Below, piece after piece: positions 1 to 8,439 of a stretch of 64,000 nucleotides of DNA; the first letter of the stretch is position 1, and each line of letters begins with the position of its first letter. The notes beneath the pieces were generated by a model, which saw only the letters and a program-made list of their open reading frames with translations, was not told the DNA's origin and ran no database searches. Origin of the DNA: a bacterium (GTDB taxonomy: Bacteria > Lindowbacteria > 2-12-FULL-62-27); assembly GCA_016202645.1 (NCBI GenBank), contig JACQOF010000146.1:46079-110078 (forward strand). Direction: 5' to 3'. Made by a program: the position numbers and the translations under genes.

Positions 1-781
1 CGATCTCGATGATCGACTTCCATGCCGTGTCCCAGCTGTGGTTCGCGGTCAGAAGGTTCGGGTGGTTCGCCCGGAATTCCTCCCAGGAGGTGGTGTCCGG
101 AATGTTTTCCGGGGTCTCGGTCACGTCCAGATTGTAGGACGTGAGAATCGTGAGGATGGCCTTGTACCCCAAAAGGACGGAGTGCATGAAAAGAATTTCG
201 GTTTTGTCGATTTCGTAAGTGTCGGAGCCGCCGGCGTCGTCGTTCAGGTTGCCCGGAAAGGCAAACGCCGTGTTCGCGTTGGCCGCTGCTGTGAGATGCG
301 CTTCGACATGAGGAAACGTATCGGCCAGAATCCGATCAAGGATGGCTTGGGCCGTGGAGGCCGTCGGATCCGTGCCCCAGGAATATTCCCGATAGGTGTG
401 GCCTTCCCCCGAAACAATGATCGAATCAATGTCCTCCCCTTGATTGACGCGGGACAGATATTGGCTGATCGTCGCCGAATCGGAACCGTTGGAAAAATCC
501 AGCCGAAGCGAGGCGAGGGCGGGGTCGTCGACGATTTGCGCCAGTTCCAGAATCGCCGCGAAGACATTCGCGCCGGCGTGGGTCGGATCGAGAGCCAAAG
601 CGGCATGAAACCGCCCCAGCGCCGATGGAATGTCAATCGCGCGGGAATCTTCCAGATAGGCTAGACCACTATCGTACTCGTCACCCGCAGTTGCCTCGGC
701 CGGGACACACGGAGACACACCGGCCACAAATAGCAGACCAACCACAAGCCAGGCAATGGACCTGCCCGGCCAGAATACCAA
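1..781 (-). CDS. Secreted TPR-like protein, C-terminus outside window
   Basis: The minus-strand frame is open from a TTG at 781 to base 1, so about 260 residues are visible and the C-terminus is missing. TTG 781 is chosen because AGGGAGG lies at 791-797, nine bases upstream; a GTG at 790 abuts that site and is a poorer choice. The N-terminus is a signal peptide: a basic n-region (PGRS), a hydrophobic core (IAWLVVGLLFVAGV) and a small-residue stretch ending near AEA. Residues of about 37-70 look like one TPR-type helical pair (ALGRFHAALALDPTHAGA). The rest is unrecognised and rich in Asp, Thr and Asn. Export to the periplasm or surface is inferred. No function can be given. Confidence 0.7.
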   Translation of the reverse strand, partial: MVFWPGRSIAWLVVGLLFVAGVSPCVPAEATAGDEYDSGLAYLEDSRAIDIPSALGRFHAALALDPTHAGANVFAAILELAQIVDDPALASLRLDFSNGSDSATISQYLSRVNQGEDIDSIIVSGEGHTYREYSWGTDPTASTAQAILDRILADTFPHVEAHLTAAANANTAFAFPGNLNDDAGGSDTYEIDKTEILFMHSVLLGYKAILTILTSYNLDVTETPENIPDTTSWEEFRANHPNLLTANHSWDTAWKSIIEI

Positions 782-842
782 CGGACGCACCCTCCCTGCG
801 CCCCAAAGGGGGCTTCTGATCATATACATATACAGTATTATA

Positions 843-2297
843 TTAGGGCTGCTGTGTCAACGCGAATAGATGCACATCATATCCGCCCAGATCCAGATAG
901 AGCCCATTCGACCGGACGTCACCCGCGTCCCGGTCGTAGGTTCGGTCACTGAGAAGATCCCGGAACCGGATCGTTGTGGGGCCTTCCGGCAAGGGCAGTC
1001 GGACGCGGCATTGGGAAGGATCGCCGGCGTAATTGGCGACCGCCAGCCGGCGGTCCTTGCCGTTTTCCCACCAGAAACAGAACATCCGTTCATGGCTGAA
1101 ATTTTCTTCCCAAGCTTGGAGACTTTCCAACATTTGCCAGGACTGCTCCCAAGCCGCGCCGGTCGGAAGCGCCGCGATCAGTTTTTCATAGAATTCGGAA
1201 ACGTCTGGGTCGGGCGTTTCGTGCGGCCGCCGCCGGAGTTGCACGGGAATTTTGGCCTGCCGGCCCTCCAACTGGCCTTCGTAAAAAAAGCGGATGCCCG
1301 GGAGCGCATACGTGATGACCGCCGCCGCGCGGAAGCGATCGCCGAGAAAGACCGCCGCGGCCCGGGGTTCGTCGTGATTTTCAAGAAAGTGCGCCGAGCG
1401 CGCGTGGAATTCCGGGCCGGCCTCAAGATGAGCGCGGATTGGAGCGGCGTGCCCGTCGCGCAGGCGGTCGCCCAGGCGTTTGTCGTAGGTGAAATCAAAT
1501 CCGAGTTTCTGCAGATCCGATTCGAGGTCCCAGTAGACTTCGGCGAGAAACAGGAAATCCTTCCGCCGCGCGCGCACCGCCGAGATCACGTCCGCCCAGA
1601 ACTCCGTGGCCGGTTCGGGGCCGGCCCGGTCTCCCCAGGTTTGTTTGAAAATCCGGTTCAACAGAAGCATCGCCATGTCACAGCGGAGGCCGTCGCAGAG
1701 TTTGGTCAGGCCGAGGATCTGGGCAATCATGGCCTTGCGGGCGTCCGGCGAGAAAACATTGATCTGCACCGTGTCGGACCAGCCGTCGAAGTAGGGGTCC
1801 CGGCCGTGCGCGAAGATCCGGGCGCCGGCGCGCGTCCTGGCCCTGAAAAAATTCTGAGGCGCCTGTCGCAGATCCTCCTCCGTGCCCTGTACGAACCGGC
1901 CGGGATGGCTCGTGACCCAGGGATGGTCCGGCGCCATGTGGTTCGGCACCAGGTCCAGCATGAGGTGGAGGCCGCGCCGCCGGAGTTTGTTTCGGAAACG
2001 TCCAAGCGCCGCCTCGCCGCCGAGTTTGGAGTTTACCCGGTAGGATTTGATCGCGTAGGGAGACGCGACGACGTCGGCCTTTTTCGCGTCGGGCAGAACC
2101 GCCCGGATTTCTTCGTTCAGCCCCCGGTGCGCTTTCGCGATCCGTTCGCCCTTTGGGCTGGGCTCCCACACGCCCATGAGCCAGATGACGTCAAAGCGGC
2201 CCGCCCACTCGGCCACCTCCGCGTCCGGGACGTCGTCCAGGGTGGACCATCCCTGCTCGCGCAGCCAGACGCGGGTGTTGATTTCGTAGAGGCGCAG
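843..2297 (-). CDS. GH13 alpha-amylase family glycoside hydrolase
   Basis: A GH13 TIM-barrel enzyme acting on alpha-glucans or related alpha-glucosides; the exact substrate cannot be read from sequence. All four conserved regions are visible: DLVPNH (about residue 115), GLRCDMA with the nucleophile Asp (about 207), FLAEVYW with the acid/base Glu (about 253) and ENHDEPR with the transition-state Asp (about 309). A beta-sandwich-like C-terminal domain follows. No signal peptide is seen, so a cytoplasmic enzyme is likely. The start is awkward. The family hallmark LYEINTRVWL at the first beta strand lies upstream of the first standard start (GTG 2216), and an in-frame TGA (2301-2303) ends the previous gene only one codon before CTG 2297. 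I therefore place the start at CTG 2297, probably reached by reinitiation. Confidence 0.85.
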   Translation of the reverse strand: MRLYEINTRVWLREQGWSTLDDVPDAEVAEWAGRFDVIWLMGVWEPSPKGERIAKAHRGLNEEIRAVLPDAKKADVVASPYAIKSYRVNSKLGGEAALGRFRNKLRRRGLHLMLDLVPNHMAPDHPWVTSHPGRFVQGTEEDLRQAPQNFFRARTRAGARIFAHGRDPYFDGWSDTVQINVFSPDARKAMIAQILGLTKLCDGLRCDMAMLLLNRIFKQTWGDRAGPEPATEFWADVISAVRARRKDFLFLAEVYWDLESDLQKLGFDFTYDKRLGDRLRDGHAAPIRAHLEAGPEFHARSAHFLENHDEPRAAAVFLGDRFRAAAVITYALPGIRFFYEGQLEGRQAKIPVQLRRRPHETPDPDVSEFYEKLIAALPTGAAWEQSWQMLESLQAWEENFSHERMFCFWWENGKDRRLAVANYAGDPSQCRVRLPLPEGPTTIRFRDLLSDRTYDRDAGDVRSNGLYLDLGGYDVHLFALTQQP

Positions 2298-2300
2298 TGG

Positions 2301-3350
2301 TCAGGAGCCGAGCTGGTACAGCTCGATGCCGCGAAAGAGAAACAGGATTTCTCCGGGTTCCCGCGAAATGGGGCGGCCGGAAAAAATATACTCGCCGGGC
2401 TGGGAAAAAAGCATGGGAACGAGCAGCACCGATTCCGAACTGGCAAACGGCCAGGAAGTCGCCGGTTCGAGAGTCCCCCGCGAGATGGACCGGGTTTCAA
2501 TTTCCATCGCCGTCAGACGCGGCATTTCTCCGGGATAGGCCGTGAAAGGCTCCATCTGCATCGCCATCAGATACCACCCGGGAATTTCGGCGCGGATCAC
2601 GATCTCGAAACTCGTCTCCGGGCCGCCGGAGATCGATTCCTGAAGGTTCACGTTCTGGGCGGGCGTGAGGGTGATGTTCCGGACCGTGAGAGAGAGGCTT
2701 CCGTAGCGGGTTCGGATTTTTCGGACGGCCGGCGTGACCGTGAGGCCGAGGGGCCGGACGTGAAGCTTGTCGGATTTTTTTCCGACCGTGATTTTTTCGA
2801 CCCAGGGCTTGTAGTAGGGCGTTTCCAGAAACGTCCGCCGCACCCGCAGGCCGAATTCGTCGAGCGGCAGGGACGGCATTTCGTCTTTTTTCGGGGGCGC
2901 GATCTGGCCCGCCGGAACTTCCTGCCCGGGCGGCGCGCCGGGCGTCTCTTCGGATTTTGGTTTCTCGCCGGCCGGATCAACGGCGGATCCGGTCACGCTC
3001 GCTTCCCCGGTCGCCTCCCCGCGCCGGGCGCGAAGGACGATCTTCCAGGGCCTCCGCGATTCCTCAAGGTCCCGCTCGGATATGTCCCAGGAGTATTCGA
3101 AGGGGTTCTTCGAGGCCGTCCCGCGCCACCGCGAGAGAAACTGGCTGGGATCGTAGAGCGCAACGTCCAGAGACTTCGCGCTCCCCTCCCACTTGCCCGT
3201 TAGAACAACCTTCCCCGGTCCCTTCGGCTGGAACACCAGGGTCTGCTTGTCCTCGCGGTTTTTCAGACTGAACGGCTCGGCGCCGGCGTACGGCCCGGAA
3301 CAGAGGACCCACGCCGCCACGAGTACGCACACACCAAGAATGCGGTTCAT
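2301..3350 (-). CDS. Secreted protein of unknown function
   Basis: 349 residues starting with a clear signal peptide (MNRILGVCVLVAAWVLCSG, cleavage near AGA-EP). The mature part begins with a beta-rich stretch, then a Pro/Glu/Lys-rich linker at about residues 125-165, then a second beta-rich region. I do not recognise a family. It lies directly upstream of the amylase gene in the same frame, separated from it by a single TGA, so the two are surely co-transcribed. A possible promoter (TTGCCC-17-TTTAGT) ends ten bases before the ATG. Export is well supported; a link to glucan metabolism rests only on position. Confidence 0.7.
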   Translation of the reverse strand: MNRILGVCVLVAAWVLCSGPYAGAEPFSLKNREDKQTLVFQPKGPGKVVLTGKWEGSAKSLDVALYDPSQFLSRWRGTASKNPFEYSWDISERDLEESRRPWKIVLRARRGEATGEASVTGSAVDPAGEKPKSEETPGAPPGQEVPAGQIAPPKKDEMPSLPLDEFGLRVRRTFLETPYYKPWVEKITVGKKSDKLHVRPLGLTVTPAVRKIRTRYGSLSLTVRNITLTPAQNVNLQESISGGPETSFEIVIRAEIPGWYLMAMQMEPFTAYPGEMPRLTAMEIETRSISRGTLEPATSWPFASSESVLLVPMLFSQPGEYIFSGRPISREPGEILFLFRGIELYQLGS

Positions 3351-3509
3351 GTTTCGAACAACTAAAACTTACCCCCGGGCGGAGGGCAAGGGGGTTCGTC
3401 CCCGGCATTGGAAGAGGATTCATTTTTCATGATTGCCGACCTGACCCGCCAAAGGTATCGTCTGCCGGATGAATCTTTCCGACACCGAAAAGCGGGAGGT
3501 GGAGATGAT

Positions 3510-3803
3510 ATGGGGAAATTGTCGATTGTTCCGGCCAAGCGGATCGAGCATTCAATTCTTCTTATCCGGGGTGAAAAAGTGATGCTCGATTCGATCCTCG
3601 CCGAATTGTACGGAGTATCGACCGGGGCGTTGAATCAGGCGGTCAAGCGTAACGCAAAGCGATTTCCCGAGGATTTTATGTTTCGACTGACCAACGAGGA
3701 ATCCGAATGTTTGATATCACAAATTGTGATATCAAAAATCGGCCGTGGCGGCCGACGAAAACTGCAGAATCGGATTCTGATGGAGATCCATCCAAACCGA
3801 TGA
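3510..3803 (+). pseudogene. Truncated ORF6N-domain protein
   Basis: The 97-residue product matches the start of ORF6N-domain proteins: an I[15 protein letters not shown] stretch, [25 protein letters not shown] and GRGGRRK. ORF6N proteins normally continue into a PYAFTEQG-like segment and a further helical region; here the frame runs into unrelated residues after GRGGRRK and stops. ORF6N is a phage-associated DNA-binding domain, so this is probably the remnant of a mobile-element or phage gene. The start ATG at 3510 follows GGGAGGTGGAG. Its stop overlaps the AlgH start (ATGA), so the relic may now mainly serve to couple translation into algH. Confidence 0.75.
3710..3736. repeat. Perfect 27-bp palindrome inside the ORF6N relic
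   Basis: Two 13-bp arms (TTTGATATCACAA and TTGTGATATCAAA) flank a single central A. They lie in the coding part of the ORF6N remnant, about 65 bases before the AlgH start. The symmetry suits a dimeric repressor operator, but no bound protein is known. Confidence 0.8.
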
Positions 3804-4378
3804 AAAAAATCCGTGTTCGAAGAGGGGTCTGCCTTATTGCCCATCCGGAACTCAGGGATCCCAATTTTCGCCGGACGGTGGTTCTCATTTGCGAGCACGG
3901 GCCGGAGGGGTCCATGGGCCTCGTCCTTAACCGCGCGGGGAATGCCGCCGCGGGCAAGATGCTGTCGGAGATCGAGGATCTGCCCGAGTGCGGATATCCG
4001 ATCCTGTCGGGCGGTCCGGTGGGGCTGGACCAGATTTATGTGCTGTACCGACGATCAGGACAAACCCTGGAGGACTCGGAGGGCGTCCGCCTCGTCGGGG
4101 CCGGCGTCCATCTCGTCGGCAATCTCGCCGCGCTCCAGGATATTGTCGGGTCGGACGAGGACGCCTCGCGGAAGTTCCGGCTCTACGCCGGTTACGCCGG
4201 CTGGGGCCCGGGCCAGCTCGATCATGAAATGGATATCGGATCCTGGTTTGTGGCGCGCGCCCGGCCGGAATTCGTGTTTGACATGACCCATGAGGAAGTC
4301 TGGTCCGGCGTTCTCAAATCGATGGGCGGCGAGTATCGCCTCATTGCGGCGATGCCCGACGACCTTTCCGTAAATTGA
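3800..4378 (+). CDS. algH: UPF0301/AlgH (YqgE) family protein
   Basis: A 192-residue AlgH/YqgE-family protein. The N-terminal signature is clear: a basic start, [19 protein letters not shown], then [15 protein letters not shown], followed by LSGGPVG and, later, [15 protein letters not shown], all typical of the family. Its molecular role is unsettled; AlgH was first linked to alginate regulation in Pseudomonas. The start is taken at the MKKIRVRRG methionine (3800), because a 31-residue upstream extension would be encoded inside the ORF6N relic. ThiI follows after ten bases, so the genes probably share a transcript. Confidence 0.92.
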   Translation: MKKIRVRRGVCLIAHPELRDPNFRRTVVLICEHGPEGSMGLVLNRAGNAAAGKMLSEIEDLPECGYPILSGGPVGLDQIYVLYRRSGQTLEDSEGVRLVGAGVHLVGNLAALQDIVGSDEDASRKFRLYAGYAGWGPGQLDHEMDIGSWFVARARPEFVFDMTHEEVWSGVLKSMGGEYRLIAAMPDDLSVN

Positions 4379-4388
4379 CAGGGAAAAT

Positions 4389-5585
4389 ATGAATCCGATG
4401 CCGGCGCTCCTGATCGTTCACTACGGCGAAATCGCCCTCAAAGGCCACAACCGGAAATGGTTTGAGGTCCAGCTTGCGATGCATCTTGCGTCGGCCCTGG
4501 GCGGCCAGGCGGCGGGGCCCGCCCTGCGCTACCGCGGCCGGCTCGGCGTTCCACTCGTGGAGGAATTTGATCCGGAAAAAATTTACGACGCCATGTCCCG
4601 CGTTTTCGGCGTCACCTATTACGCGATCGGCCGGCGGTGCGAGCGGAATATCGACGTCTTAAAGTCGCGGATCGTCGAAGACCTCCGGGCTCGATCCGCG
4701 CCCCCGCGGAGTTTCGCGGTCGTGACGCGCAGATCGGACAAGATGTTTCCCATGAATTCCGAAGCCATCAGCAGGGAGGTCGGCGCGGCGGTGCACGACA
4801 CGCTGGGCATCGCGGTCGACCTGGACGAACCGGACTTGACCATCTGGATTTCGGTTACCGAGTCCGACCTTCTCTACAGTCTCGGCCGGATTCGCGGCCC
4901 GGGCGGTCTGCCGGCGAACTCGGCGGGCCGGGTCCTCAGCTTGTTTTCCGGCGGGATCGACTCGCCGGTCTCGAGTTTTCTTCTGGCGCGCCGCGGCGCC
5001 CAGGTCGACCTCCTGCACGTTCACACCTACCGCACGAACGCGGAACTGGTTGAGGATGACCAGGGGAAAAAAATTCTAGATTTGAAGTCCGCCCTCGACC
5101 GGCACCTCGTCGGCTCCCGTCTGTTTCTGGCGCCGGCCTATCCGTTTTCGATCAAAGCGGCGCTGTCGCTCGGCGAAAAAATCGAAATGATCCTCTTCCG
5201 GCGGTTTCTCCTCCTGCTCGCGCAGGCCTTCGCGTCCAGGATCCGCGCCGAGGCCCTCGTGACGGGCGACAATCTCGGCCAGGTCGCGTCCCAGACCCTG
5301 TCCAACCTCGCGGCGGTCGATTTCGACCTCTCCCTGCCCGTGCTCCGGCCGCTGATTGCGATGGACAAGGTCGACATCGTGGCCTTGGCGAAAAAAATAT
5401 CGACTTACGACATTTCGATCCGCCCCTACAAGGATTGCTGTTCGCTCATGTCCCGCCACCCGCGAACCCGGGTGCCGGTCGAGCTGGTCAAAAAAATCGA
5501 AGCGGACATCGGCATGCCGGCTATGGTGGAGGAGGCGCTGTCGCTCGTCGAGTCGGTCCCTTGTCAATCGGCACGAAAAAGTTAG
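4389..5585 (+). CDS. thiI: tRNA 4-thiouridine synthase ThiI
   Basis: Transfers sulfur to uridine-8 of tRNA using ATP, and in some bacteria also feeds thiamine thiazole synthesis. The 398-residue product has an N-terminal ferredoxin-like/THUMP region (HYGEIALKGHNR near the start; THUMP to about residue 165) and a PP-loop adenylation domain with SGGIDSP at about 187-193. A Cys pair in YKDCCSLMSRHPRTR near residue 349 fits the conserved ThiI cysteine. The C-terminal rhodanese domain of the E. coli enzyme is absent, as in Bacillus-type ThiI, so sulfur must come directly from a cysteine desulfurase or another carrier. It sits in an apparent algH-thiI-cysC-cysH operon. Confidence 0.95.
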   Translation: MNPMPALLIVHYGEIALKGHNRKWFEVQLAMHLASALGGQAAGPALRYRGRLGVPLVEEFDPEKIYDAMSRVFGVTYYAIGRRCERNIDVLKSRIVEDLRARSAPPRSFAVVTRRSDKMFPMNSEAISREVGAAVHDTLGIAVDLDEPDLTIWISVTESDLLYSLGRIRGPGGLPANSAGRVLSLFSGGIDSPVSSFLLARRGAQVDLLHVHTYRTNAELVEDDQGKKILDLKSALDRHLVGSRLFLAPAYPFSIKAALSLGEKIEMILFRRFLLLLAQAFASRIRAEALVTGDNLGQVASQTLSNLAAVDFDLSLPVLRPLIAMDKVDIVALAKKISTYDISIRPYKDCCSLMSRHPRTRVPVELVKKIEADIGMPAMVEEALSLVESVPCQSARKS

Positions 5586-5606
5586 GATAAGAAAAAGGAG
5601 GAATCC

Positions 5607-6218
5607 ATGAGCGCGAACGTGAAAGCAACGAATGTGACCTGGCATGAAGGCGTCGTCTCGAGAGAGCAACGCCAGGATCTGATGAAACAGCGGGGGGTGA
5701 CCCTCTGGCTTACCGGGCTTTCGGCTTCCGGCAAATCGACCATCGCCCGGGATCTTGAGAGAAAATTGTTTCTCGACCGCAGGCTTTGCTATGTCCTCGA
5801 CGGCGACAACGTCCGGCACGGCCTCAACAAGGATCTCGGGTTTTCGCCCAAGGACCGCGAGGAAAACATCCGTCGGATCGGAGAGGTGGCCGCGCTCTTT
5901 ACCGACGCGGGATTCATCACCCTTACGGCGTTCATCTCGCCATACCGGCAGGACCGCGACAACGCCCGGAAGCTGATGAAGCCGGGGGATTTTATCGAAG
6001 TCCTCGTCGACTGCGACATCGCGACCTGCGAACAGCGCGACCCGAAGGGCCTCTACAAAAAAGCGCGGGAAGGCAAAGTCCCGGAATTTACGGGGATCTC
6101 CGCGCCCTACGAGGCGCCGCTTCAGCCGGAACTCGTCATCGATTCGGCGAAACTGGGCGTCGACGAGGCGTCGAACGTGCTGATGGAGTATTTGAGGGAA
6201 AAAAAGGTTTTGCTCTGA
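5607..6218 (+). CDS. cysC: Adenylyl-sulfate kinase CysC
   Basis: Phosphorylates APS to PAPS with ATP. The 203-residue product has the P-loop GLSASGKST at about residues 38-46, DGDNVRHGLN, FSPKDREENIRRIGEVA, TAFISPYRQDR and GLYKKAREG, all family hallmarks, and is full length. A good ribosome site (AAAAAGGAGG) precedes the ATG. Its stop overlaps the cysH start (TGATG), indicating translational coupling. No ATP sulfurylase gene (sat or cysDN) is in the window, so the APS source is encoded elsewhere. Confidence 0.96.
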   Translation: MSANVKATNVTWHEGVVSREQRQDLMKQRGVTLWLTGLSASGKSTIARDLERKLFLDRRLCYVLDGDNVRHGLNKDLGFSPKDREENIRRIGEVAALFTDAGFITLTAFISPYRQDRDNARKLMKPGDFIEVLVDCDIATCEQRDPKGLYKKAREGKVPEFTGISAPYEAPLQPELVIDSAKLGVDEASNVLMEYLREKKVLL

Positions 6219-6955
6219 TGAAGTTCCGCGGCCACGACCTCTCGGCCCTCGAATCCCTCGATGTTGACGGGCGGCTCACGTGGGCGGCTGAGCGGTTCCC
6301 GGGCCGGACCGGGATCGGCACGAGTTTTCAGCACAGCGGCATGATTCTCATCGACGCCCGGGTCCGGCTGAAGCTGGACGGCATACGGGTCTACACAATC
6401 GACACCGAACGGCTCCTGCCGGAAACGTATGACTTCATCCAGACCGTGGAAAAGCGATACGGCATCCGGATCGAATGCCTCAAACCCGACCCGGCCGAGA
6501 TCCGGAAAATGGTCGCGGACCATGGGCTCTATTTGTTTTTTGACAGCAGGGAAAAACAGGAGTATTGCTGTTATCTCCGCAAGGTCAAACCCAACGAACA
6601 GGCCCTGGACGGCCTCGACGTCTGGATCACCGGACTACGGCGCGGCCAGTCCGAAAGCCGCGGCGCAACGCCCCTCTACGAAATTCTCGACCGGCCGAAC
6701 GGGCAGGTCCTGAAATTGAATCCGCTGTATGATTGGCCGGAAGAGCGGATTCAGGCCGAGGTCAAAAAAAGAAACATCCCCGTCCATCCTCTCTACGCCC
6801 AAGGCTACCCGAGTTTCGGCTGTGTGATCTGCACAACGCCCATCCGCCCCGGAGAAAATCCCCGGGCGGGGCGATGGCGGTGGTTCAATGCCGTCGACGA
6901 TAAAAAGGAGTGCGGTCTTCATGTGCCGGAATCCGCGCGCACGAAGGAAATCTGA
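6218..6955 (+). CDS. cysH: Adenylyl-/phosphoadenylyl-sulfate reductase, 4Fe-4S type
   Basis: Reduces activated sulfate to sulfite in assimilatory sulfate reduction. The 245-residue product carries the cysteine pattern of the iron-sulfur APS-reductase type: EYCCYLRK, then FGCVICT about 80 residues later, and the C-terminal catalytic cysteine in KKECGLH. The substrate-loop segment PIRPGENPRAGRWRW is also present. Thioredoxin-dependent PAPS reductases of the E. coli type lack the CC/CxxC pair, so a 4Fe-4S cluster is expected and APS is the likelier substrate. That is notable next to cysC, which makes PAPS. The ATG overlaps the cysC stop. The GT20 gene begins five bases after the end. Confidence 0.93.
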   Translation: MKFRGHDLSALESLDVDGRLTWAAERFPGRTGIGTSFQHSGMILIDARVRLKLDGIRVYTIDTERLLPETYDFIQTVEKRYGIRIECLKPDPAEIRKMVADHGLYLFFDSREKQEYCCYLRKVKPNEQALDGLDVWITGLRRGQSESRGATPLYEILDRPNGQVLKLNPLYDWPEERIQAEVKKRNIPVHPLYAQGYPSFGCVICTTPIRPGENPRAGRWRWFNAVDDKKECGLHVPESARTKEI

Positions 6956-6960
6956 CCCGG

Positions 6961-8439
6961 ATGTGGACTCCGGCGCGGCTCCAGGAGGTCGTCAAAACCA
7001 AACTGGCTGACCGGCTCTTTGTGGTGGTCTCAAACCGCGAGCCCTACATCCACCGATACGCCGAGGAAACGGTGGTCTGCGACTCTCCCAGGTCCGGACT
7101 CGTCGTCGCCCTCGATCCGGTCATGCAGTCCTGCGGCGGGGTCTGGGTCGCGCATGGATCGGGTCCGGCCGACCGGGACGTGGTCGACTCGGCGGACCAT
7201 ATCGAAGTCCCGCCCGAAGATCCGAAGTACACGCTCCGGCGCGTGTGGCTCTCCAAGGAGGAGGAGGACGGGTATTATTACGGTTGTTCCAACGAGGCGC
7301 TCTGGCCTCTCTGCCACATCGCCTACACGCGGCCTAAATTTGACGAATCGGACTGGGAGATGTACCGCAAGGTGAACGAAAAATTCGCCGCCGCCATCGC
7401 CGATGAGATCGGCGACCGGTCGGCTTTCGTATTCATTCAGGACTACCATTACGCGCTTCTCCCGCGGTTTTTGAAAGAGCGCTGTCCCAACGTCGTCACC
7501 GCCCACTTCTGGCATATCCCATGGCCCAACGCGGAGGCCTTCCGGATCTTTCCGTGGAAGGAGGAACTCCTCCAGGGCATGCTGTACAACGACCTTCTCG
7601 GGTTTCATATTCTCTATCACTGCCAGAATTTTCTCGAAACGGTCGACCGGACCATGGAGTGCCTCATTGACCGGGAGCAGTCGACGGTCACGGTCGGCGG
7701 AAAGTCGACGCTTGTGAGGCCGTTTCCCATCAGCGTTGACTTCGAGGGAATTTCCCAGGCGGCGGACACGCCGGAGTGCGCGGCGGAAATGAAGCGGCTG
7801 AGGAAACACTTCGGGCTGAAAACGGAATTCATCGGTGTGGGCGTCGACCGGCTTGATTACACCAAGGGCATCCCGGAACGGCTGATGGCGATCGACCGCT
7901 TTCTCGAAAAATATCCGGCCTACCGCAAGCGCTTTACCTTCCTGCAGATCGCCGTGCCCAGCCGCACCCATATCGATACCTACAAGGAGATCGACCAGAG
8001 GGTTTTTGAGCTGACGGAGGAGATCAACTGGAAGCACGGGGAAGGCGCGTGGCGGCCGATCGTGCTGGAAAGGCAGAGCCATCCGCCGCACGCCCTGCGG
8101 GCGCTTTACCGGCTCGCCAATGTCTGCGTTGTCACGTCCCTCCACGACGGGATGAACCTGGTCGCCAAGGAATTCGTCGCGGCGAGAACGGATGAGGACG
8201 GCGTTCTGGTCCTCAGCCAGTTCACCGGCGCGTCCCGGGAGCTCACCGATGCCATCCTCGTGAACCCCTTCGCCGTCGACCAGATGGCGTCGGCGCTCGC
8301 CGAGGCGCTTGCAATGCCGGAGCCGGACCGAAAAAAGAGAATGGCGAAACTGCGGGACCAGGTCCGGTTCAACAACATCTACCGATGGGCGGGCAAGGCC
8401 CTGTCGACCCTGTTCCGGTTTGAATTTGTCGAAGCGTAG
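6961..8439 (+). CDS. GT20 glycosyltransferase, trehalose-6-phosphate synthase-like
   Basis: A 492-residue retaining GT20 enzyme of the OtsA class, transferring glucose from an NDP-glucose to a sugar-phosphate acceptor. Signatures include FVVVSNREPYIHRY near the N-terminus, the QDYHYALLP and HFWHIPWPN segments, VGVDRLDYTKGIPERL, and the nucleotide-binding LHDGMNLVAKEFVA. No trehalose-6-phosphatase (OtsB) lies nearby, so the acceptor could be glucose-6-phosphate or another polyol phosphate such as glycerol-3-phosphate; sequence alone does not decide. The DUF5752 gene starts directly after the stop, and a TreT-like GT4 follows, so the three genes look like one functional unit for a compatible solute or glycan. 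Confidence 0.87.
   Translation: MWTPARLQEVVKTKLADRLFVVVSNREPYIHRYAEETVVCDSPRSGLVVALDPVMQSCGGVWVAHGSGPADRDVVDSADHIEVPPEDPKYTLRRVWLSKEEEDGYYYGCSNEALWPLCHIAYTRPKFDESDWEMYRKVNEKFAAAIADEIGDRSAFVFIQDYHYALLPRFLKERCPNVVTAHFWHIPWPNAEAFRIFPWKEELLQGMLYNDLLGFHILYHCQNFLETVDRTMECLIDREQSTVTVGGKSTLVRPFPISVDFEGISQAADTPECAAEMKRLRKHFGLKTEFIGVGVDRLDYTKGIPERLMAIDRFLEKYPAYRKRFTFLQIAVPSRTHIDTYKEIDQRVFELTEEINWKHGEGAWRPIVLERQSHPPHALRALYRLANVCVVTSLHDGMNLVAKEFVAARTDEDGVLVLSQFTGASRELTDAILVNPFAVDQMASALAEALAMPEPDRKKRMAKLRDQVRFNNIYRWAGKALSTLFRFEFVEA

Noticed and set aside
38-664. 208-residue plus-strand frame over the first gene
   Set aside because: It is antisense to a minus-strand frame with a signal peptide and a spaced Shine-Dalgarno; its product is Arg/Gly-rich with no domain.
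2301-2303. TGA as a reassigned or selenocysteine codon between the secreted protein and the amylase
   Set aside because: Many genes here end normally in TGA (algH, cysC, mcsA), and no SECIS-like hairpin is evident.
870-3203. 777-residue plus-strand frame opposite the amylase and secreted-protein genes
   Set aside because: It is the antisense of two genes with clear motifs; long antisense frames are common in GC-rich DNA.
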